Origin: Favolaschia claudopus
Lineage: Eukaryota; Basidiomycota; Agaricomycetes; Agaricales; Mycenaceae
DNA: 64,000 bases
Direction of reading: 5' to 3'
Assembly (NCBI GenBank): GCA_037176885.1
Contig: JAWWNJ010000113.1
Coordinates: 780,639 to 844,638, forward strand
Part shown: positions 23,401 to 31,408 of the stretch, piece after piece
How the letters are laid out: every line of letters starts with the position of its first letter
Numbering within the stretch: the stretch's first letter is position 1
Program-made: the position numbers and the translations under genes
The notes under the pieces: model-generated
Database searches by the model: none
Seen by the model: only the letters and a program-made list of their open reading frames with translations
What the model was told of the DNA's origin: nothing

Positions 23401-25029
23401 ACTCAAAGGCAGAATATTATACACCTTCGCGACCGGTGTTTGGAACATAATTGCGTTAGCAGTTAACTTTCCTCTTCCAGAAGCGACTCGGACAACACAT
23501 CGATTGTGTCTCACTCTACAAATCAACATTTTCTCCGCGAAGCTGAGATTTTTCAACTGCCACGGAATATTCCCCAACCACAGGTGGTTTGCAAGCGCAT
23601 GCAAAGGGATACTGCCTTTCAACAGTTGCTCTTCACACTCCGTACACACGTAGTCACACAACTCGTCGACCACGGGTCCGTCCCAGCTTTCGATGGGGTC
23701 GCCTTCCAAAGACCGCTCTTTTCTAGTAACATCGTCGACGATAAGCAAGTCCCAGTCGAACATAACGTCTTGTTTGGGCGTTAGACAACTTTTCCGCGCC
23801 AACAAACCGCATACAGTGCACCCGGCCTCTTCGAACGAAGACGGGTCGATGTCATTACAGAAACCAGAGATAATTTTGTGCCTCAACTCCTCAGATGCAG
23901 GTTTTGGAGGAAATTCGAGTTCCTGTGTAGAAACAGAAGCATCCGGAGGCTCGTTCCAAGTTCGTGGCAGTGGTTCGCGCGCGGCTGACTGCATTGTCAC
24001 TTTCTTAGCGTTTCGTTGCCTTAACAAGGCCTCGCTAGGCTCACCACGACCTGTCTGTTGACGCAGCCTTGCAGCTGCCATCGTCGTGGTCTTCATTTTC
24101 CGCCTTGTATCTGACCGAACGTCTGGCAGTACTCGGAAACATACTGAAATGTCCTCGCACGAACAGGCATGGTCCACGAGTGCCTGAGCCATCGTGGCAT
24201 TTTTGCTGCGCGGTGGAAATCGGACGTTATGCAAAGCTGCTGCTTGTTTCATTTGGCTCTTTGTCAATGTGGGTGCGATGAGACGAAGGGGATATATCGT
24301 ATACACCGCTGTTGGACTTGACAAGTCGTCCTCAGTTAAATTTCCAACCCGACATACGGACTCAATTTCCAATATGGTGTTCAGCGCGAGTGTTTTCGCA
24401 GTCTGGTTGAACGCGAAAGGGCTTACCTCCTCCAAAGCAAATTTTCGACTTACACCCCCGCCTCTATGTCTCTGAACGCGGTAACTGACCTCAGGAATCC
24501 GTTGGGATGGACGATACAGATGCGAAATAGCACGTAGTGATGCACTAAACAGACGCGATAAGAGTGCAGTCAACTCAAATGAGTTGTGGACGAAAACATT
24601 GAGCGTGCTGCGTAAATATCCGTAAGGGTCCGCGAATAAAAGCAGTCTATGCTCGCGTCTGAAAGCGGCCGGATCGCTCAAAAGCCACACTCGCCAGTCG
24701 GTTTTACGCATCGCATATCGTGCCATCAATCGAAACAAGCGCCGACAAATCAAGTCTGCATTCCAGCGCTCCGTATCACAGTATACCAATGCAAACAGTG
24801 GCAGCACGAGGTTCACAGAGGTGTGTGGCAAAGCGACAGGGAGCTGCAATGGCTCATAGTGTGGTTTATAGTGATTAGAGTGTAGCACCAAGGCCGATTT
24901 AGGATTTTCCAGTGAGTCGGCGGATACCGAGCGGTCGCACGGTATATCGAAATTAGAAGCGAGTAAGACGTATAGACAGAAAAGCCAAACAGAGTAGCAG
25001 ATACGCATTGCAGAATAAAACGCATGCAA
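17422..25029 (-). CDS. Helitron replicase-helicase (RepHel) with C-terminal USP-like peptidase domain
   Basis: One uninterrupted frame of 2535 residues that would drive rolling-circle transposition. In order: a Cys-rich N-part (CTVCGLLARKSC; LCDYVCTECEEQL), then the HUH nuclease with H-M-H at residues 944-946 (LHMHMLIWI) and the two-Tyr motif AYISDYVTK (Tyr 1173 and 1177). The PIF1-type helicase has Walker A GGVGGTGKSQ (Lys 1692), Walker B YIFLDEVSM near 1766 and GDFAQLPPV near 1806. The last 280 residues resemble a ubiquitin-specific peptidase: Cys 2272 in DYSCAYDSLL, CxxC pairs in KCFRCG and NCANCG, His 2476 in KKHFTSRVI, and WYNDG. All key residues are present and no stop or frameshift is seen. 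The first 35 residues are hydrophobic and oddly signal-like; the true start may be further in. Confidence 0.93.
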   Translation of the reverse strand: MHAFYSAMRICYSVWLFCLYVLLASNFDIPCDRSVSADSLENPKSALVLHSNHYKPHYEPLQLPVALPHTSVNLVLPLFALVYCDTERWNADLICRRLFRLMARYAMRKTDWRVWLLSDPAAFRREHRLLLFADPYGYLRSTLNVFVHNSFELTALLSRLFSASLRAISHLYRPSQRIPEVSYRVQRHRGGGVSRKFALEEVSPFAFNQTAKTLALNTILEIESVCRVGNLTEDDLSSPTAVYTIYPLRLIAPTLTKSQMKQAAALHNVRFPPRSKNATMAQALVDHACSCEDISVCFRVLPDVRSDTRRKMKTTTMAAARLRQQTGRGEPSEALLRQRNAKKVTMQSAAREPLPRTWNEPPDASVSTQELEFPPKPASEELRHKIISGFCNDIDPSSFEEAGCTVCGLLARKSCLTPKQDVMFDWDLLIVDDVTRKERSLEGDPIESWDGPVVDELCDYVCTECEEQLLKGSIPLHALANHLWLGNIPWQLKNLSFAEKMLICRVRHNRCVVRVASGRGKLTANAIMFQTPVAKVYNILPLSSDEISEVLAFVFIGSAKPTEEDYVRTPMLVRRDKVRTALEWLKLNHMDYKDLTISLENLSSLPEAGIPCGVDWKKVDEGESNLVPEAMSVDNTGEEDEGTSAGACSFTVAGLTGQEYDPLDVKTLKAKALAHLKLGGGTLGVGQSETPESLFHNVQLYPSMFPWLFPYGLGGIGHPSHKNRLSEEAHKRLLLLYHDKRFQVDLYFPMVAFNDCQIKSARTGSHLMVKRQNFRDVASRLVNADPAVLTDLARKLERGEQIKNKTPQEKNCFDLLEDLQHVGGHVQGSLTSKKYMRNEVWSLIAYRGAPTWFVTFSPVDKNHPLCLYYADTKIDFSPKLRGSDERLRLIAQNPVAAARFFHFMTQLFIKHILGMDPDSPSPGLFGDTDAYYGTVEQQGRLTLHMHMLIWIKNALSPQDLRERMMDADGEFQKSMIAYLESCHVGEFLTGTMAEVKAKVPYLAQSRKGLHDIMPDAPEKPIPLRYADPTQTLPVPPPPMCSGDNCEPECDGCKNLDAWWIDQKETVDDLILRSNLHTCRKPVPGTDHSKPHRQGARMRAEVRGCLRKDGTCSARFPRDVVPSTTVDPDDGSITMKKLESDINCLAPDLTYCLRCNTDVTSLLSGTAIKAVVAYISDYVTKSSLKMYHMFDAVRAVLDKNTERLGSTAKARDNSRFLLMNMVNSLTSKLQIGSPLASLYLLGNPDHYTNMQFKIFWWKSYVTDVKNSWKTSEQPADEFDDELQALGRDDDQDAEINYEEHETVMLRKNMNGYVGTTNVDDYKFRPESCERICLYDYIQMYSKVKRTKKQLEDFLESIEQLATSDSTMDDGNEYFEPFNPEDDSVDFITSHAFHNKHPLWKSHYVKLDRRNLINVVPNFVGGSLPRSDQGDREHYCCSMLTLFRPWRNGCDLKQADETWHEAFENVEFVPKAKTLMKNFNVKYECNDARDDFSYQDRKMRAALPTFGRASDNANEADEFEGEAGEEGDFGFPDDDEETQLIKGPNQIAKEMIMLNAERVMRTSGWIAEIAKPASNFQKIIPKKNLRGSQWKTTITGMREELLAKKLKHAPAIRTRRKVAKHYIGNTVVTLDSYYFTKYFKAAYKKAREVINAVSTSHNLNVEQERAFRIVANHAVDETAPPLRMYLGGVGGTGKSQVIKALIKFFEDRGESHRFMVLAPTGTAAALLNGSTYHSVLGINDSNDGEKTEGVGVRKVRERLRGVEYIFLDEVSMVSCQAMYNISAKLALALGEPNEPFGGMNMIFAGDFAQLPPVKAKALYSSDTSVETRVHTGMTVGDQKNCIGKILWHQITTVVILTKNMRQTLDTPEDRSFRTALSNMRYAACTAEDIRFLQSRVVSSRGGSAPSFKDDRFHNVSIITALNAHKDKINEMGCERFAHETNQELTDFYSNDILSAGATDLGRRPKIAKKKKVVESARKIPTVRQNQLWDAHPSFTQYNIPGKLRLCVGLPVMIRNNDATELCITKGQEGIVVGWQEAIGNRDQRVLDVLFVELTNPPKDINLPGLPRNVVALSRATKAMWCTLPDDMSIQISREQVLVLPNFAMTDYASQGKTRSWNVVDLHNCKDHLSYYTALSRGTSAAGTVIVQGMDTGKITKGIKGYLRQEFRELEILNEITAKMYDGELVGELRGVNRREVIAAYRAYQIKVHGESVAANWPVNDPGIGIGSWKLVGEDAKRLNNKRKASDDDVPSQKSNKPRTGGPPGLRWDPTDYSCAYDSLLTILRAIWRVDSAKWGHRFGSVSRHVKTLANGFERALEGVRSLEDVRDEVRRAFWILDSVKFPKGHAYTSLGDVSDALFGDANWGVHVHKCFRCGIVDHEIAGFRALKYIAVDEARTTAGSLFSISEWFNRYNLRVSGNNCANCGHALMRIKKATKVPPLLVFVLSSPEVIINRELSVLVEDVAAKYYLSGVVYSGKKHFTSRVIKRNGDMWYNDGIETGRESVFEGVMQSEDIQFINYCLTDETTRGAAAIVYALAE
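17422..25029 (-). mobile_element. Helitron, coding core
   Basis: The element is defined here only by its RepHel gene. Real ends lie outside these bases on both sides but could not be fixed: Helitrons have no target duplication or long terminal repeats, and neither the TC start nor the hairpin-CTRR end was recognised. An intact 7.6 kb reading frame argues for a young copy. Confidence 0.85.
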
Positions 25030-25698
25030 AGTGCGTGAGCGATTCGAGCAGGGAAACTAGACGCTTGACGCAGGATAGGAACGTAGGAGGAGAGACACTA
25101 GTCAAGCCCAACAATCTGGATCACTCCGAGTCGCCGGCTCGCCAATTCAAAACCATTTCCCTGTGAATACCGACTCCCGTTCACAATCAATCACATGAAA
25201 TTAAACCGATTTCATGGTTTGAGCCGATCGGTTCCTGCGCTCTGTGGAAAGGGTCCCATCCTCCTGAATCAGACGATATGACACCATTGACTTGAACTTG
25301 GCAATTTAATCTAGGAAATACCGCTGTGTAGGACGCTTAATTATAGGCGCCAACGCGCGCGTCATTCTTCGTCTCGCATACTCCATACCTCGGCATTACC
25401 TACCATCGTTCGGGAGTGCTCACCACCAATTATGCTAGTCAGCGGTACGTTTGTCGGTCTGAATTTCGCAGACGAAGCACGGCGCTAATGCAAATGCAGA
25501 GTACGAAAGCGCTGCCAACCTTCCGCAGCGAATTTGGTGGAACTCGCAACTTAGAAGGATTCACAATCTACCTGTCACTTCTGTCGTGTGGATCAATCTT
25601 CTTTCGACGATGGATTTTCTATTTCTGTTCTTACTATCGCTTCGTTCTCGTCGCCACTATGACGCGGTCGTTCACTATTTGTCAACCATCGATGGTCC
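25030..25698. other. Upstream flank of the Helitron gene and of the gene at 25699
   Basis: Divergent promoter region with no supported gene. A hairpin-like pair (GAAATTAAACC and GGTTTGAGCC around a central ATTTCATGG) near 25197-25225 was noted but is imperfect. Confidence 0.4.
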
Positions 25699-26874
25699 AT
25701 GGCGTTCTGCAGACGAAGGTAAGTGATAGGTCGATTATTTGGGCGTAGACAGCGATGGTTGACCGCGTTGAAAGATATTGAGCATGTCGACCCTCAGGGA
25801 TTTGAACGTCTTCCTCGAGATGTGCAGCAATACATCGTCGAACGCCTAGCGCTTAAGGAATTGAGATTGTTAGGGATGACGTCTCGCCGACTGAAAGCAC
25901 TCACTGCTCGCGTCCTTCAACTAACGGTCGCCGATATATTTAAACCGTACGGAATCCCTTACGTGGCGATCAAGTTCATGCAGGTACGTCTAGAGTCTAC
26001 CCACTCTTCAACGCATCTAACTGTATCAGGTCGCTACGGGCGTAATTGTTTCCGGCTCTGCCATTCCTCGCCTCGCCTTGGGTCGCTATCCGTTTCGATC
26101 ATTCAGTCCCAATGACATCGACTTTTATTCCCCCTTCTCAACTTACTCGCATGTTATCCGGTTTCTAGAAATGGGGAGCAACTTCCGCCTTTCTCGGAAC
26201 CAGACTTCCACTTACGGCCTTCCTTCACTGGTCGAAATCGGGTGGATGACAGCTGAAGGGCTTTCCACGTCGTCTATCAACGTGATGCGAAGTCGTTCAG
26301 AGCACGCCCACGAGCCGGTACTTCAATTTCATTCTTCATGTGTTACAGGCTCTATCGACGCGGACGGCTTCTGGATGGCGAACCCCAAGCTCTTGTGCGA
26401 GGGCAAGTCTATCTTGAATCATGAGCATTTTCGGTTGGAGAATCAGACTGCTATGGATAGGGCACTCGCCGTGTTGAAAAAGTACGTGTCGAGGGGATTC
26501 TCATTCTACACGGATCTCGACGTTCCACACAAATGTGGCGTATCTTTCTCTTGCCCAGCGACCATACGCGTCATGGTCGACAAAGGTTGTCTTCGCGCCA
26601 TTTTTCCCAACCGCGCGTTTGCCATGCGTCGGCCCATCACGATACCGTTTCCCGGCGCGCGCGCACTCTCATGGACCTACGGGGGGACTGGGTGCGACTC
26701 CGGAATCCAAAATCAGTTTGGTCCGTATGTGGTGGAGCCCCTATATGACTTCTATGGTGAGTCGCCGATTTGTGTATGAACCCGGGCTCACATCGACATT
26801 CAGCGGCTCAGTGGACGCAAACGGCTAGGGACCTGATCATCATAGCCGAAGAGTCGATCGCGGGGCCTCTCTGA
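25699..26874 (+). CDS. F-box-like / nucleotidyltransferase-fold protein with intact G-S and D-x-D signature
   Basis: Four exons: 25699-25718 (only 20 bases, MAFCRR), 25749-25983, 26030-26756 and 26804-26874, all with GT-AG borders and in frame. Residues about 20-60 form an F-box-like segment (FERLPRDVQQYIVERLALKE). A nucleotidyltransferase-like core follows: VIVSGSAIPRLAL, a loop, then SPNDIDFYSP, which is the G-S then D-x-D pattern of that fold. A third conserved strand is INVMRSRSEHAHEPVLQFHS. The C-terminal module has VPHKCG, FSCPATIRVMVDKGCL and ALSWTYGGTGC, shared with the genes at 58175, 15730 and 63398. The substrate is unknown. The F-box suggests use as an SCF adaptor, or recruitment of the enzyme-like domain to it; this is inference. 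Confidence 0.72.
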
Positions 26875-27061
26875 GCCGAGTCCATTTTCCATTTGAATCG
26901 CATCTGTACCTTAATACGATCAGCCCATACATTAATAATCATACAATCAGGAACACACCAATCATATATTCATGCAGCGCAAGCCCAGCATTCATCACAG
27001 CTTAAAAGACGACAGAGGCGAACGTCAGGAGGCCGAATCATCGAGTCGTCCAACAGGCGGG

Positions 27062-27531
27062 ATGTCGAACAGTCACGGTGAGTCGTAATGGACCAAAACT
27101 CGCGTGTCACCCGATATTTACAGGCGACGATGTGGAACAGGTTTTACCACATATACCTGTGTGCGGTGCTTGGAAACCACGTACATGCCTGTATTGTGAG
27201 CTAATCATTGGTTTGAACGGTTCCATGCTTACGGTTCAGCAGTTTGTTGTGCATGGACCGGTTCTGCTATGGCTGTCTTCGCGAATGGCTGCTTGATGGC
27301 GAAGTCAAGTGTTTGTTTTGTGGTAAGCTCATATACGAGGAGCCCACCCGCGACCACATTTTCGAAACCGCGTTGGATCTTGCGCTGAGGCAAGGAGTCG
27401 TCCAACCCTCCCCGATGCAACCTGGATCGAAGTCTTTCGGGCGACGTCGTCAATACGACTGGACGGAGTTTGAGTTTTCAAAGGTGGGAGCTGAGCCTCA
27501 CACGGTTAGAAGGCGTCGTCAGAGCATGTAG
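27062..27531 (+). CDS. Small RING-like zinc-binding protein
   Basis: Exon 1 (27062-27077) and exon 2 (from 27124) join across GTGAGT to TTACAG. The best chain then uses a GTATTG donor at 27191 and a CAG acceptor at 27239, giving VCGAWKPRTCLSLLCMDRFC, then YGCLREWLLDGEVKCLFCGK. The second half is clearly RING-like (C-x2-C-L-x2-W-L ... C-x2-C), but the usual His after the third Cys pair is Asp (CMDRFC) and the first pair is spaced by eight residues. If exon 2 were read without that intron the frames would not join, so a frameshift is the alternative. Likely a degenerate ubiquitin-ligase-type finger; it lies just after the F-box gene. Confidence 0.5.
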
Positions 27532-27844
27532 ATAGCTATTAAGCATTGCATATGTAGAGATGGGCTGGTGGAACGGAGGACCAAAAAATCCGTGGTGAAG
27601 GCATGAGGATAGAAGACTGTGCGGACAATCACCATTGAATCATAATCTATGTATACAATGATGTCGGTGAAATTGATAAGATACTGTCTTATCAGGATTC
27701 TCCGAATGATGGAAAGCTGTTGCTCCGTGGAAATTGTCACATGACTGATATGACTTGTCTTGTTGCCACCATTCTCGCTGCCTCTCGAAATGTCGGACTC
27801 CGGGCAGTTCCTGGACAACACTCGTAAGCACGGTTCAGCGTACT
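27532..27844. other. Short intergenic promoter region of the KOW gene
   Basis: AT-rich with no supported gene. An in-frame upstream ATG-type start at 27755 could lengthen the KOW protein by 30 residues, but they are Cys/Ser-rich without features. Confidence 0.4.
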
Positions 27845-30355
27845 ATGGCATCTTCTGAATGGCAACTCTATGATGAAGTTACACCCGATCAGTCGACTGA
27901 TTCAAATTCTAACACCATATCCGAGTCTCCGCTGTCGGCCACCTCTATCGAAGGCTCAATAGACAGTGGTGAGCAGAATCGGGAGGGACATGAATTATGC
28001 GTTAATTGGATCTACATAAGACTCTTTTTTAGATATCGAAGAAATCAATCGGTCACAATACGACGCCGCGTTTGCGATAAGCAGCTCGGACCCGGCTCCC
28101 ATCTGCTTCGACTCTGTTCCGGATGGTTCTGATTTACAAGAGGAAATAGAGGTTTCGTCAGAGCCCATGCGAGCTTTATTCAACGAAAATGCACGTCCAG
28201 GTAAATTTATCGGCAAGTTCAAGTGTATCGGCAGCGATCTGATCTCCAAATCAGATGAAGGTAATAACTCACCAGTGGAATTGGCAGTGCAGAGCCCAAT
28301 GTCGTGGGTTCGTGTCACTCGTGGAAAACGGGCGGGTTCTATCGCCGTTAAAATTGATGAAAACACCATCGTCACACACGACCAGGAGGGTAGAGCTCTC
28401 CAGTTGCATCCGAATGTCACTGTCGACTTGTTGGATTTACGTGCGGTCTCGGCTCCGCCATATCTGGCTTTGTTGGCTTATGCGAACATGGAAGAACTTG
28501 GGCCGTTCATGCAAAGCTACGTTCCCCATCTGCTGACGTATGTTTCTCCCGGCCCCAGTCCCGCGTTAGCTACCGGAGACAGGATAGTAGTCGTTGCTGG
28601 GCGGTACGCGAATCAGAGCGGGTTTATAGTGCAAATTTTCGAAACGGTGGTCGACGGGAAAGACACGCTCTATGCAAAAGTCATACCTTCCATTCGGGGT
28701 GCATACAACCCTAATTTCGCAGGTCAAGCCATCTATCCGAAACTGTCTAATGTTCGCCGGCACGGGCTGGATTTTTCGTATCCGTTTAGATGCCGCGACA
28801 GAGTTATTTTTGACGGAACAACCTGGCACGTACACGCTCTGGACACAGAAACATGGACATTATCGCTGTCCAACGCCGCCGGCACGATTCATGGAGTTGC
28901 TATGGATCAAGTCAGGAGAGAATGGCGTACTGGGGACATGGTTCGTGTAAGATGGGGCGTGTTCGCGAGTCGCACAGGCTTTATTACTCGCATTCATTCG
29001 AATGGAACGCTGCAAATATTGGACGTATGCTACTATCCATCCGCATTCCTTATTTCTTTCATTCATTTGACCTAAAACTCGTATTAGCCTTGTCACTATT
29101 CCATGCCGACACACTCTGCTTGGCTATTCAGTCACAGTGTATGTTTTCTTTCTTTGATATCAGGCAATAGCGACTCAGACTCACCTTGAGTTCAGTTTTT
29201 GAGCCGGGCCGCCGACGTCGACGTAGATCCGAATGATCCAATCATGGGATTGGCGGCAAAAGCCGAAGCACCTTATGATCTAGTTCAGAGCGATATGAAA
29301 GGTCGTGGGTCGATGTACCACGGGGTACGAATTCAAGTGATAGGGCAAGGAATAACGAAAGGGTTGAAAGGTGTAATTGTCGGGGATCATGATGGGAAGC
29401 TTCGTGTGGAACGAATAGAGCGCGCTCGTATCAGAGGAGCGGATGCATGGAGGCGAAGTGTTCGCAATCACCACGGAATTTTGCTGACGGTTCAGAAAGA
29501 CGCCTCAAATGAGAGATTTCAAGACATTCCTATCGAAGACGTGTTGCACGAAAGGTATATTTTTGCTTCTTTATTTTTCCACCTCAATACGCTATTAATA
29601 CCTAAATAAAGTACATCAACACCTCTTTTGGAAGCGCGACACTTGCCCATGAACGTTCTAAAAAACAGCGGGGCGGCTTCTTCATCCACTATGTTTACTG
29701 GCGCATTTCCAGCCGAACATCCGCGCCCTCGATCCACCACACCGCCCCCAAATGAGGAAGACACAGCACCGGTCCTGAAAGAGACAGTGCTAGATGGTGT
29801 GCACTAGCTCACACACCTCTTTTATACGGGCTAATTTTTATTTGTTTAGGCGAACTAGATGGGTCCTGGCTTAACATTCGAAACCTGGTGAATAAAAGAC
29901 TTGACGTACACCTGTACAATATCTCGTCGCACATCAAGACAGTCACCAAGAAAGCCCTCAATGCTGAGGGGAGGTTTGGACATTTGCTCCTGACGGACTC
30001 TTCGATTGACTCTGCTGCGCTCACCGTCTACGGCGTCGGCCCCACCAGCGCGAAAATTACTCTGCCCAAAATATGTATGCGACCAAGACGTGCGAGCGAC
30101 GACGCGCTTCCACTGACAGTTATAGTCGAACGAGTTGTCGTTCTTGGACCGGCAGTCGACGGCGACAACAGCAGGCTTGGAGAATACGCCCAAACTATTG
30201 GCGACTGTGGACACGGTCTCGGGAAGGACGTTGTTGGAGTTAGGTTCGAAAAAGGCCTTGATCTTTTCTTTTACCACACGGCATTTCTATGTTTAGCCAA
30301 GAACATACGGATTCAAAGCACCGCCGGTTTGTACGATACGACTGCTTTCAACTAA
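27845..30355 (+). CDS. Multi-KOW domain protein (Spt5-like repeats), basidiomycete type
   Basis: Five exons: 27845-27968, 28033-29024, about 29197-29554, 29612-29796 and 29850-30355. The product has an acidic Ser-rich start, then repeated KOW-type segments that bind RNA or ribosomal/transcription complexes: SWVRVTRGKRAGSIAVKID, ATGDRIVVVAGRYANQSGFI, RTGDMVRVRWGVFASRTGFI and HGVRIQVIGQGITKGLKGVI. The C-terminal exon starts GELDGSWLNIRNLVNKRLDV and continues as a conserved-looking beta-rich domain (RVVVLGPAVDGDNSRLGEYA). No NGN domain is seen, so it is not a true Spt5. I recall similar multi-KOW genes expanded in agaricomycetes, often near mobile elements; here it lies 2.8 kb from the Helitron gene. 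Exon 3 start is the least sure border. Confidence 0.72.
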
Positions 30356-30570
30356 TAGTAAATAGACGAACCCAAATATGAACTAGTGAACATAGAACTA
30401 TAAACCGACTGCTCGAAAATACACCCATAGCAACAGACCAATGTATAGACCAGCCTTCCTCCAACTCCGTCCTTCGTAGCAGGTCACTAGCCACGAGATG
30501 TCAACGCGTCTAGGAGGAATCTTGTTATGCAAGTTAGCAAATAAAGAGGCGGGCCAACAAATACAGACAC

Positions 30571-31086
30571 TCACATATCAAGACAATGGGTAATCAAAGA
30601 TGCGTTGTTTTCGTCGACGGATTTGAGGGCATGAGTCTGCAGATCGATTTCAAGCAGCACAATGTTCCCAAACCAGTCGGTACCGATGTCGGAGAGCCGA
30701 CGTTTGAGACAAAGGTTGACGGGATGTCCCGCGTCGTTGCGCTGGTTGACGTGGACGACGGCGACCCCCATGTCCGCAGTTGTCGAAGTGCTGGTTGGCG
30801 GCCTCACGATAGCTACTTCCAAGTCCATCGCCTCGCCTTCGCGCATTGACCCGAACCAGGGTTGGAACCACACGCCGTGCGGCGTACCAGTCAATGTCGG
30901 AATACGAATGGCTACTGGACGATTCATGCCAGTGGCAATCAGAATGCCCTTTAAATTAGTGGGCGACCCCTACCTCACCCGAGTCAGAGATAGATGAATG
31001 GTGAGCAACGGTTGACGCACGAAAAACGACTGCAACATTTGCGCAGTCGTAAGCAGAACCGAATCGGTGGTGATAGGCACGGGCAT
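30571..31086 (-). CDS. Orphan protein, paralogue of the gene at 14961
   Basis: Exon 1 (31086-31021) encodes MPVPITTDSVLLTTAQMLQS and ends at GTGCGT. Exon 2 starts at 30969 and encodes SPTNLKGILIATGMNRPV, RIPTLTG, FQPWFG, VNLCLKRRL and WFGNIVLLEIDL. It ends in a GTGAGT donor after THCLD, exactly where the paralogue has its donor, so a further exon (perhaps RVDISWLVTCYEG near 30510-30470) is likely. Convergent with the KOW gene. The exon structure and the WFGNI-LLE and FQPWFG motifs are shared with 14961-15484. Function unknown. Confidence 0.65.
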
Positions 31087-31408
31087 CGGAAACAGAAAGT
31101 GCACAATAGTAGAGGGAGGTTGATTCAACGCTTGAAGCCTGGTCGCACTTGCTCGCTGGATATGGAAGTGTTCCTTATACCTTACTTAAAATCTTTGAGT
31201 TCCTAACTTACCCCTCTCTGTTGCCCTTCACACTTAGGTTATTATCCTCCTCCTGAGAGTAGGGCGGCGCGAGCACAAGATCTGAGTCCTTTCTGATCTC
31301 CTGAACAATTCTAGCGACTCAAACAGTCCGAGGAATCGGCCCGATTTTATTCACAACGCATCATTCACAGGAGGATAATATATTCATATTCTAGAAGAAG
31401 TTCATATT
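31087..31408. other. Intergenic, no supported gene
   Basis: Upstream of the orphan gene and downstream of the dioxygenase gene. A short direct repeat (ATATTCATATTCTAGAAGAAGTTC and TTCATATTCTAGGAG) lies near 31380-31410. Confidence 0.4.
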
